A stretch of 7,220 nucleotides of DNA from Victivallis vadensis. Its GTDB lineage: Bacteria > Verrucomicrobiota > Lentisphaeria > Victivallales > GWF2-50-93. A program made the position numbers and the translations under genes. The DNA lies in NCBI GenBank assembly GCA_020718525.1, contig DYRX01000225.1, positions 1 through 7,220 on the forward strand, in the 5' to 3' direction. Of the stretch, positions 1-5,661 are shown one piece after another; position 1 is the first letter of the stretch; each line of letters starts with the position of its first letter. The notes under the pieces are model-generated. The model was not told the DNA's origin, did no database searches, and worked only from the letters and a program-made list of their open reading frames with translations.

Positions 1-21
1 TTTTCATTTGCGATTGTTGAA

Positions 22-54
22 ATCAGCCCTCCCCCTAAAGTATTGAGGGCTGAT
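22..54. repeat. Perfect 10-bp inverted repeat
   Basis: ATCAGCCCTC at 22-31 pairs perfectly with GAGGGCTGAT at 45-54 around a 13-nt loop. Neither side is followed by a real T-run (the plus side continues AATTATTC), so it is a poor intrinsic terminator. It could mark the end of an upstream gene or belong to the palindromic repeats that fill the next 450 bases. Confidence 0.6.
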
Positions 55-72
55 AATTATTCAAAAATTCCA

Positions 73-90
73 GCACCCTGAAGGGGGTGC
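73..90. repeat. Short GC-rich hairpin GCACCC/GGGTGC
   Basis: GCACCC at 73-78 pairs with GGGTGC at 85-90, with a possible extra T-G wobble and a four-base loop. Read on the minus strand, the stem is followed within a few bases by TTTTT (complement of 64-68), so a weak minus-strand terminator is possible. Its form also matches the short palindromes further along. Confidence 0.45.
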
Positions 91-217
91 AACAACTGCT
101 AATCTGAATTATTAAAGAGACATAGTATCGTTATTTAGGAAACAGGACACTAGCTTCGTTTCACTCCGCGACCGCAGTCCAAATGCTACGCATCAGAAAA
201 ATGATGAAGAAAAGATA

Positions 218-249
218 TTTATCCGCCAATAGACACGAATGAATGCGAA
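218..249. other. Possible relic of a dispersed 'CACGAATGAA' repeat
   Basis: The segment contains ATCCGCCAATAGACACGAAT followed by GAATGCGAA. From memory, this resembles a short intergenic motif of the form 'aaccacgaatggacacgaatgaacacgaa' that recurs in many environmental and gut genomes of the Planctomycetes-Verrucomicrobia-Lentisphaerae group. Only one degenerate copy is visible here, so it rests on recall of the motif and not on repetition within the window. Confidence 0.25.
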
Positions 250-330
250 AAAAGTTTCCGGCTTCCAGGCGCAAACAACTCTATGAATTTTCGGAGGCGT
301 GCTGTGAGATGTGACGGATTTTTCCTGATG

Positions 331-423
331 GGAACGCCGTCATCCTGACGGCTCTCTTCCAGATGCCGAGCTGGAGCTCGGTGTTCCCGGGGAAGAGAAT
401 GGAACGCCGTCCCTGCAGGACGG
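331..423. repeat. Compact three-hairpin palindromic element (REP/BIME-like)
   Basis: Three hairpins lie back to back. The first is GCCGTC 336-341 with GACGGC 347-352. The second has an outer stem TCTCTTCC 353-360 with GGAAGAGA 391-398, enclosing CCGAGC 366-371 with GCTCGG 376-381. The third is CCGTCC 407-412 with GGACGG 418-423. The first and third open with the same 11-mer GGAACGCCGTC (331-341 and 401-411). GGAAC at 331-335 could alternatively pair with GTTCC at 383-387. The nested and repeated design resembles REP/BIME elements, which are often mobilised by IS200-like RAYT transposases. No such transposase is in the window. Confidence 0.6.
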
Positions 424-443
424 AATGTTTTTCATTACATCGT

Positions 444-464
444 CCTGGGGTTTGAAATCCCAGG
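444..464. repeat. Hairpin CCTGGG/CCCAGG
   Basis: CCTGGG at 444-449 pairs with CCCAGG at 459-464. The stem continues inward through a G-T and two T-A pairs to a tight loop. It sits 20 bases after the three-hairpin element and is probably another unit of the same palindrome-rich tract. There is no T-run after it. Confidence 0.5.
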
Positions 465-476
465 CTGTATCACAAA

Positions 477-489
477 GCCGCTTCGCGGC
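477..489. repeat. Hairpin GCCGC-TTC-GCGGC
   Basis: A 5-bp perfect GC stem (477-481 with 485-489) closes a TTC loop. The CCGCTTCGCGG core is a common form of short dispersed palindrome. It is the last unit of the tract before the sequence becomes AT-richer leader DNA. Confidence 0.45.
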
Positions 490-559
490 ATATTTCATAA
501 ATAGAATTGGCAGTCAAATGCGCCACCATATTTTCACGTCGCCTAATATTGTTTATGTT

Positions 560-589
560 TTGAACTGGGGGTATTTACTGGAAAATACT
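560..589 (+). promoter_or_regulatory. Weak sigma70-like promoter candidate
   Basis: TTGAAC at 560-565 (4 of 6 match to TTGACA) is followed after 18 bases by AATACT at 584-589 (4 of 6 match to TATAAT). This would give a leader of about 165 nt before the adaptor start. The match is modest and other pairs in this AT-rich leader score only slightly worse, so it is only a candidate. Confidence 0.2.
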
Positions 590-665
590 GCCAGCAAATC
601 TAGCGCTTATTTGTTGAGAGCCACTTGGACAAGTCTGCCATGCCGTGATAGGTTAGCAGAGATGC

Positions 666-683
666 GGCGTTTTTTCAAACGCC
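666..683. promoter_or_regulatory. Leader hairpin GGCGTTT/AAACGCC
   Basis: GGCGTTT at 666-672 pairs perfectly with AAACGCC at 677-683 across a four-base TTTC loop, 78 bases before the adaptor ATG. It could be a structure in the 5' untranslated RNA or a palindromic operator for an unseen regulator. A true terminator would have its T-run after the stem, and here the Ts are in the stem and loop, so termination is unlikely. Confidence 0.35.
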
Positions 684-749
684 CGTCTGAGTTCGCTGTT
701 TCAATTGCCGTTGCAGGAAGCGCAAAGCATTTTGTGCAGAAATATTCAT

Positions 750-753
750 GGAG
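750..753 (+). promoter_or_regulatory. Ribosome binding site that sets the adaptor start
   Basis: GGAG lies 8 bases before the ATG at 762, which is good spacing. The earlier TTG at 705 and the later ATGs at 828 and 837 lack a comparable site: GGAAAG is 15 bases from 828, and AGG directly abuts 837. This is the main reason for choosing 762. Confidence 0.55.
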
Positions 754-761
754 AAGCAAAG

Positions 762-1973
762 ATGAAGCTTGCAGTTGTGCCGGAGCGATTCGAAAAAGTT
801 CTTCTTGGAAAGCATCCGCTTGACAGTATGCTCAGGATGGCACTGTTCCTGGCCGCAGTCTGCATGACACCAGGATGTTTCGACGAAAAAAAGGCGAAGC
901 CCGCACCGGGACCGGCATCCGTCTATGTGAAGAAAGTTGTCGTTAAGGACGCACCTATCTACTACGAGTCTTTCGGCTACTTGTCCCAGGTTTACAACAT
1001 TGACATAAAATCCCAGGTGACCGGAAAAATTTTGTCCGTGCATTTCAAGGAGGGAGATTTTGTCAAAAAAGGAGATTTGCTATACCAGATAGATCCTAGC
1101 GAATATCAGGCGTCTCTTGACAAGGCAAGGGCACAGCTTCAGGAATCAGAGGCGGAATACAAATTGAAAACTCTGATTGTGGATTTGGACAAGAAGATAG
1201 CGGACAGCGGAGCGCTTGCGGCGCAGACCTATGCCAAATATCAGACGGAAGCTTCGGTTGTGCTTGGACAGATTGCGGTGGACAAGGCGCAGATGGAGCT
1301 CTGTGAAATAAATCTCGGCTACTGCAAGATATTGTCCCCGGTTGACGGCGTTACTAGCAAGGAACTTGTGGATCCTGGAAACGTGGTGATGGCGAACAGC
1401 GGCCCGACACTGGTGAACATAAAAACTGTGGATCCTCTATATGCCGACTTCAACATTCCGGACAGATACCTTGCGGCGCTCCGCGACTGCATGTCGAAGT
1501 CGGAGCTCACTGTCGAACTGACTCCCGAGCAGGAGCATGTCCAGGAGGAGACTTATTCCGCCAAGCTGGATTTTCTAGACAATTCCGTTGACAACAACAC
1601 TGGAACCATATTGCTGAGAGCCACAGTGCCCAATGCGGAACGGAAATTATGGCCCGGCGAATACGTCCGCGTCAAGCTCATTTTCACAGTCCAGAAAGAT
1701 GCGGTTCTGGCGCCTGCGGATTCAGTTATGAACGGTAAGGACGGCGCCTACGTTTTTGCAATAGAGAACGGAAAGGCGAAGTATGTTCCGGTGACGGTTT
1801 CGCTGAGGCAGGGAGACTATGTCATGATTTCCGCCGGAGCGATAAAGAACGGGGACGATCTGGTGAGTGCAGGACAGCTTGGTCTTCTTGACGGAGTGCC
1901 TGTAAGAATCCTGAACGGTTCACCGGACGCATCCACCGCTGAAAGTGCTGACAAAGGCTCGTCTGTAAAATGA
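762..1973 (+). CDS. RND efflux pump periplasmic adaptor (membrane fusion protein)
   Basis: This 403-residue protein would link the inner-membrane RND permease to an outer-membrane channel. A hydrophobic segment (about residues 23-38) ends in a Cys at 39, suggesting export and possibly lipid anchoring, although the lipobox TPGC has an unusual Pro at -2. The first lipoyl half-motif follows at about 86-112 (VTGKILSVHFKEGDFVKKGD, then LLYQIDP), then an alpha-hairpin at about 113-190. The second lipoyl half is at about 195-219 (LGYCKILSPVDGV...DPGNVV). The beta-barrel runs about 223-307, including NNTGTILLRATVPN and LWPGEYVRV, and a membrane-proximal domain runs to about 390. Order and length fit the MdtA/AcrA/HlyD-type family. 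The stop overlaps the permease start as ATGA, a sign of translational coupling. The 22 residues before the hydrophobic segment are long for a signal peptide, so a start at 828 remains possible. The family call is firm; the substrate is unknown. Confidence 0.93.
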   Translation: MKLAVVPERFEKVLLGKHPLDSMLRMALFLAAVCMTPGCFDEKKAKPAPGPASVYVKKVVVKDAPIYYESFGYLSQVYNIDIKSQVTGKILSVHFKEGDFVKKGDLLYQIDPSEYQASLDKARAQLQESEAEYKLKTLIVDLDKKIADSGALAAQTYAKYQTEASVVLGQIAVDKAQMELCEINLGYCKILSPVDGVTSKELVDPGNVVMANSGPTLVNIKTVDPLYADFNIPDRYLAALRDCMSKSELTVELTPEQEHVQEETYSAKLDFLDNSVDNNTGTILLRATVPNAERKLWPGEYVRVKLIFTVQKDAVLAPADSVMNGKDGAYVFAIENGKAKYVPVTVSLRQGDYVMISAGAIKNGDDLVSAGQLGLLDGVPVRILNGSPDASTAESADKGSSVK

Positions 1974-4900
1974 ACATATCCGAAATCTTCATAAAAAAGC
2001 CTGTGATGACAGTGCTTGTCACCCTGGCAGTCACGCTTTTCGGTGTCTCCGCCTATTTCATGCTTCCGATAAGCGATCTTCCGGAAACTCCATGTCCTGT
2101 CATTCAGATCACGACCAACTGGCCGGGAGCCAGTGCTGAGACGATGGCGCTCAACGTCTCCATGCCTATTGAAAACCAGTGCATGCAGATCCAGGGGCTA
2201 AATGGAATTATTTCACAGAACACCATCGGGCAGTCCCTGATCACACTGACCTTCGATCTAAGCGTTGACGTTGACATGGCGGCGCCAGACGTCCAGGGGG
2301 CGCTCTGGAACGCGCAGAGCAATTTGCCGGATGATCTCCCCGCCCCCCCAAGCTACCAGAAGGTCAATCCTTCCGATCTGCCGATCATATATATCATGGT
2401 CAAGTCGAATCTGCTCAATCCTGGCGATGTCTATGATGTCGCGAACAAGACCATCGGACAGAGAATAAGCATGCTCTACGGGATATCGCAAGTGCAGGTC
2501 TGGAGCGCCCAGGGGGCGATCCGCGTGAGAGTGGACCCCAAGAGGCTTGCCGCCTACAGCCTCGGAATTGACGATGTCGCCAGGACTTTGAAGCAGGCGA
2601 CAATCACGCTCCCGGGAGGCAATATCAATGGAGAGAACGGCTCCTTCACCATCATCCCCAACGGCGAGTTGACTGAGCCGGCCGAATACGACGAACTGAT
2701 TGTCAAATACGTCAAAGGCGCTCCGGTGCGCATAAAGGACATCGGAAAATCGGTCTATCTTCTTCAGGACGAAGACCTTAGAAATGCTTTTTACCAGGTG
2801 GGCGATAAAAATTTGACCTATGGTGGAACCGTGCTGGCAGTATTTAAAAGACCTGGCACCAATGCTGTTGACCTCTGCGCCAGAGTGCATGAACTGCTCG
2901 CAGACATCAAAACCGACATCCCTGCGGCAGTTGATGTTGTCATACTTTACGACCGCTCCGTCACAGTCAAATCGTCCATCGAGGACGTCAAGTCCACTCT
3001 CTACATCGCTTTTTTCCTGGTGATCTTCGTCATTTTCATATTCCTGGGAAGCGTGAGGGACACTGTCATACCCGGCTTTGCGCTTCCCATCTCGATGGTC
3101 TGCACAACGCTGATAATGTATCTCGTCGGCTTCAGCCTCGACAACATCTCCCTCATGGCGCTGACTCTTGCAGTCGGTTTTGTCGTTGACGATGCGATTG
3201 TCGTCCTGGAAAATACGGTGCGCCTCACCGAAGAGGGCCTGAGCCCCTTCCAGGCGGCGGTCAAGAGCGCTTCGGAAATCAGCGGAACTGTCATTTCCAT
3301 GACACTTTCCCTCGTCACCGTCTTCATCCCGATCATGTTCATGGGGGGGATCGTCGGCAAGACTTTCCGAGAATTCGCGATGACCATCATATTTGCAATT
3401 TTATGTTCGGGCGTGATATCCCTTACGCTTACTCCGATGATGTGCGCAAGAATGCTCGAGGAAAAAAGCAAGGCCGCGAAGAGCCTGCTCAAAAAGGCTG
3501 TTGACGGAGTTTTTGGCGTCATGATTGCGGCGTACAAATTTCCGTTGAAGCTCTGTCTCAGGTTCAGGTTTGTCCCCTTGCTTGCGTGGGTCGCTTGCAT
3601 AGTCGGGACCTTGTATCTTCTCAAGCTTGTTCCAACATCCTTCCTTCCAATCGGCGACAGCGGAATCATAATTGGGCTGATCCAGTGTCCGCTCGGAACC
3701 TCGACATCCCAGATGTCAAGATACCAGGATCAGCTGAACGAAGTCCTTAAAAGAAATCCATACATCCATCACTTTTTCACTCTGATAGGCTCGACGCCAG
3801 GCGCCGACCAGAGCCAGGGCAAGACAGTTATTTCGCTCAAACCCGTTGACCAGAGGCCGCCGATAGACCAGGTCATAATGGAGCTCTCGAAAGAAATACG
3901 GGATGTGCAATATCCTCTGGGCACGGTATTTTTCATGCCCTACCCGGTGATCAAAATTGCGACGGGCGGATCTACGACGGCGACCGGGGCAAAATATTCC
4001 TACACCATTTCGGGGGTCCGCTCCGATCAAGTTTACGACTGCACCTTCAAGATGGAGAAGAGACTGCGCGAGCTTCCAGGCATATTTGGGCTTCAGAACA
4101 GCGTGAAGCTGAACATGCCTCAAGTGGCGCTGGAAATCATGCGAGACAAGGCCTCCACCTATGGAATCTCGGCGCAAGATCTGGAATCCTCTCTATGCTC
4201 CTCGCTGGCGGGAGCCAAATGCACTCAATACATAACGAACGTGGATCAGTATTATCTCATTCTCGAGTATGGGCAGGATTACAGGAAGGAGCCATTCGAT
4301 CTGACAAAAATGTATATAAGCTCCACCAAAACTGGAGACCTCATCCCGCTTTCTTCGATTGCAACTTGGACAGAGTCGGTCACTCCACAGACTGTAATCC
4401 ACTCACAGCAATTGATAACCGGCTCGCTTTCGTTCAATATCATGCCCGGCGTTCCGCTCGGCAATGTTACGAAGGGCATAGAAGATGCGGCGAAAGACAT
4501 TCTGCCGGCCGGCGTCAACGGGGTCTTCGAGGGAGAGGCGCAGGAATTTTCCGAAGCCCTGGCGTCGATGCCGCTCCTCGTTGCAATAGCCGTTTTCCTC
4601 ATGTATGTCATACTCGGTGTCCTCTACGAAAGCTACATTCACCCATTCACCGTGCTCACGACCCTTCCTGTCGCGGCTTTCGGCGGGCTCCTCACACTGC
4701 TCGTCTTCAGATCTGAACTCTCCCTCTACGCGGACATCGGACTCTTCATGCTGCTTGGCATCGTCGCGAAGAACGGAATAATGATGGTTGACTTTGCAAA
4801 CGCCAAAATGGAGGAAGGCGGTCTCTCCGCCCACGACGCGATATACGAGGCGTGCCTCATACGATTCCGCCCCATTCTCATGACCAGCGCGGCGGCAATC

Positions 4901-5143
4901 ATGGGAGCACTCCCAATTGCAATCGGATTCGGAGCCGATCCATCCTCTCGCCGCCCCCTCGGCCTGATTGTCGCCGGCGGTCTTCTCTTCGCCCAGATCA
5001 TCACGCTCTTTGTTACCCCGGTCATCTACTACTACATGCAGATTGTCCAGGAAAAATTCCTGGACAATTTCGAATTGACAAGATCCGAAGCCGGGAGAAG
5101 ACGGATGAGCAAAACTGCGGAAGGAAAACAAGATGCGCGTTGA
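1970..5143 (+). CDS. RND (HAE1-family) multidrug efflux permease, MdtB/MdtC-like
   Basis: At 1057 residues this is a full-length, proton-driven inner-membrane exporter that normally forms a trimer and takes substrate from the periplasm or membrane. TM1 is at about 13-32, followed by a large periplasmic loop. TM2-TM6 lie at about 345-490, TM7 at about 545-562, a second periplasmic loop runs to about 875, and TM8-TM12 follow to about 1032. The proton-relay residues are all present: Asp407-Asp408 in GFVVDDAIVVLEN, Lys934 in GIVAKNGIMMVDFA, and Arg965 in IRFRPILMTS, matching AcrB Asp407/Asp408/Lys940/Arg971. The motifs ILGVLYESYIHP, KNGIMMVDFA, and RRPLG followed by VTPVIY favour the MdtB/MdtC branch over AcrB. 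The MdtBC pump pairs two permeases, whereas only one is encoded here, so a homotrimer is likely. It overlaps the adaptor by 4 nt and the next gene by 11 nt. The substrate cannot be read from the sequence. Confidence 0.96.
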   Translation: MNISEIFIKKPVMTVLVTLAVTLFGVSAYFMLPISDLPETPCPVIQITTNWPGASAETMALNVSMPIENQCMQIQGLNGIISQNTIGQSLITLTFDLSVDVDMAAPDVQGALWNAQSNLPDDLPAPPSYQKVNPSDLPIIYIMVKSNLLNPGDVYDVANKTIGQRISMLYGISQVQVWSAQGAIRVRVDPKRLAAYSLGIDDVARTLKQATITLPGGNINGENGSFTIIPNGELTEPAEYDELIVKYVKGAPVRIKDIGKSVYLLQDEDLRNAFYQVGDKNLTYGGTVLAVFKRPGTNAVDLCARVHELLADIKTDIPAAVDVVILYDRSVTVKSSIEDVKSTLYIAFFLVIFVIFIFLGSVRDTVIPGFALPISMVCTTLIMYLVGFSLDNISLMALTLAVGFVVDDAIVVLENTVRLTEEGLSPFQAAVKSASEISGTVISMTLSLVTVFIPIMFMGGIVGKTFREFAMTIIFAILCSGVISLTLTPMMCARMLEEKSKAAKSLLKKAVDGVFGVMIAAYKFPLKLCLRFRFVPLLAWVACIVGTLYLLKLVPTSFLPIGDSGIIIGLIQCPLGTSTSQMSRYQDQLNEVLKRNPYIHHFFTLIGSTPGADQSQGKTVISLKPVDQRPPIDQVIMELSKEIRDVQYPLGTVFFMPYPVIKIATGGSTTATGAKYSYTISGVRSDQVYDCTFKMEKRLRELPGIFGLQNSVKLNMPQVALEIMRDKASTYGISAQDLESSLCSSLAGAKCTQYITNVDQYYLILEYGQDYRKEPFDLTKMYISSTKTGDLIPLSSIATWTESVTPQTVIHSQQLITGSLSFNIMPGVPLGNVTKGIEDAAKDILPAGVNGVFEGEAQEFSEALASMPLLVAIAVFLMYVILGVLYESYIHPFTVLTTLPVAAFGGLLTLLVFRSELSLYADIGLFMLLGIVAKNGIMMVDFANAKMEEGGLSAHDAIYEACLIRFRPILMTSAAAIMGALPIAIGFGADPSSRRPLGLIVAGGLLFAQIITLFVTPVIYYYMQIVQEKFLDNFELTRSEAGRRRMSKTAEGKQDAR
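2343..2349 (+). other. C7 homopolymer in the permease coding sequence
   Basis: Seven consecutive C, preceded by CCCCG, fall in the codons for the PAPPSY stretch (about residues 125-129). A matching G7 tract lies at 3343-3349. The reading frame is intact across both. Such tracts are mildly slippage-prone, but they are short compared with known phase-variable tracts. Confidence 0.5.
5042..5068. promoter_or_regulatory. Perfect 12-bp hairpin inside the 3' end of the permease gene
   Basis: ATTGTCCAGGAA at 5042-5053 pairs perfectly with TTCCTGGACAAT at 5057-5068 around an AAA loop, within codons for IVQEKFLDNF after the last membrane helix. Only three Ts follow, so it is not a standard terminator. 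It lies about 65 bases before the PH-gene start. It may modulate RNA stability or relative expression along the operon, but that role is inferred; only the structure is seen. Confidence 0.5.
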
Positions 5144-5582
5144 AGCTGAAAAAAAATCAGGCGGAATCATACGGACTGCCACCACCGTATTTCTGGCAAT
5201 GAGCCTTTTACTGCTTTTTCTCTCTTTCATTGATATCCGACTGCTTCTTGTCCCAGTCCTTCTTTTTGTGACAGCCGCCTGGACATATTTTTGCTGGACG
5301 CCCGTCGCATATGAAATAGAAGAGGACCGTCTCATTGTCTTCTACAGAATCGGGAAAAAGCAATTTTCCGTAGTTTCCAGCGGAGCAAAGCCAAGCTCCT
5401 TCCCGCGCATGCCGCTTAAACTCTGGGCGAATGGGGGGCTCTTCGCCATGGCCGGCACTTTCTGGAGCAGACAAAATGGAACGTTCTACGCATATCTGAC
5501 AACTACGGATCCGGAAAAAATACTTGAATTTAAAGACTCCAATGGAAAAAGCATATTCATTTCTCCAGCCAGCTCGGACTGA
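5133..5582 (+). CDS. Small membrane protein with bacterial PH-like domain (bPH_5 type)
   Basis: This 149-residue protein has two adjacent hydrophobic helices (about 15-32 and 36-54), forming a membrane hairpin, followed by a soluble beta-rich domain. The latter reads YEIEEDRLIVFYRIGKKQF at about 60-78, then LWANGGLFAMAGTFWSRQNG at 97-116, an AYLTTTDPEKILEF segment, and a final GKSIFISP near the C-terminus. The order 'GLFG..G.F....G.F..Y.T....IL......I.ISP' is the pattern I associate with the bacterial PH domain family bPH_5 (Pfam PF10882). Members are usually uncharacterised membrane-anchored proteins. The start is supported by AGGA at 5122-5125, 7 bases upstream, and it overlaps the permease by 11 nt, implying coupled translation. 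A role as an accessory to the RND pump is suggested by context only. An A8 tract at 5149-5156 falls in codons 6-8. Confidence 0.8.
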   Translation: MRVEAEKKSGGIIRTATTVFLAMSLLLLFLSFIDIRLLLVPVLLFVTAAWTYFCWTPVAYEIEEDRLIVFYRIGKKQFSVVSSGAKPSSFPRMPLKLWANGGLFAMAGTFWSRQNGTFYAYLTTTDPEKILEFKDSNGKSIFISPASSD

Positions 5583-5650
5583 ATTTCCATCTTTGCGCTC
5601 AGCTTCCATCCAGAATCTGCATTTTTCATGACCCTGCTCTGCGCAATAAT

Positions 5651-5654
5651 AGGA
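5651..5654 (+). promoter_or_regulatory. Ribosome binding site of the MFS gene
   Basis: AGGA lies 7 bases before the ATG at 5662 and supports that start over the in-frame ATG 17 codons downstream. The 79-nt gap before the gene (5583-5661) shows no T-run terminator. It holds an imperfect long-range stem, TTGCGC at 5593-5598 with GCGCAA at 5641-5646, ending just ahead of this site. Confidence 0.5.
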
Positions 5655-5661
5655 TCTTTCG

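Larger units (their letters stand above)
1..761. other. Long non-coding region upstream of the efflux operon
   Basis: I see no convincing gene in these 761 bases. Reading frames are short and show no recognisable protein family. The region divides in two. Bases 1-490 carry at least six separate palindromes, listed individually. Bases 490-761 are more AT-rich and form the likely leader and promoter region of the adaptor gene. A long-range inverted pair, TGGCAGT at 508-514 and ACTGCCA at 587-593, lies in the leader, as does a short GTATTT/AAATAC hairpin at 571-588. One frame is open from base 1 to a TGA at 79-81 (26 codons), so a gene ending there cannot be excluded, but its translation is not recognisable. 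Confidence 0.6.

Noticed and set aside
331..489. CRISPR array
   Set aside because: The repeated units are palindromes of different sequence with irregular spacing, there are no constant-length spacers, and no cas gene is present.
641..676. GCCG...CGGC followed by TTTTTT as a terminator before the adaptor gene
   Set aside because: The stem is only 4 bp with a loop of about 20 bases, and the Ts are better explained as part of the GGCGTTT/AAACGCC hairpin.
425..823. Plus-strand 132-codon open frame upstream of and overlapping the adaptor
   Set aside because: Its first part translates the CCTGGG/CCCAGG and CCGC/GCGG palindromes, it shows no domain or convincing ribosome binding site, and its end overlaps the better-supported adaptor start in another frame.
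820..848. TTGACA at 820-825 as a -35 promoter element
   Set aside because: No acceptable -10 box lies 16-18 bases downstream, and the site is inside the adaptor coding sequence.
3001..3669. Minus-strand 222-codon open frame opposite permease TM2-TM7
   Set aside because: The plus strand carries the diagnostic DD motif and membrane helices here. The antisense product has no coherent family signature.
4403..5335. Minus-strand 310-codon open frame opposite the permease 3' end
   Set aside because: It lies antisense to unmistakable RND helices TM8-TM12 and the PH gene. Its product is an Arg/Glu-rich low-complexity string without a recognisable domain, as expected of a shadow frame.
5622..5650. 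AATAAT at 5645-5650 as a -10 box for a private MFS promoter
   Set aside because: The -35 position has only a poor match, and the predicted start would fall just a few bases before the ATG, leaving no room for the good AGGA ribosome binding site.
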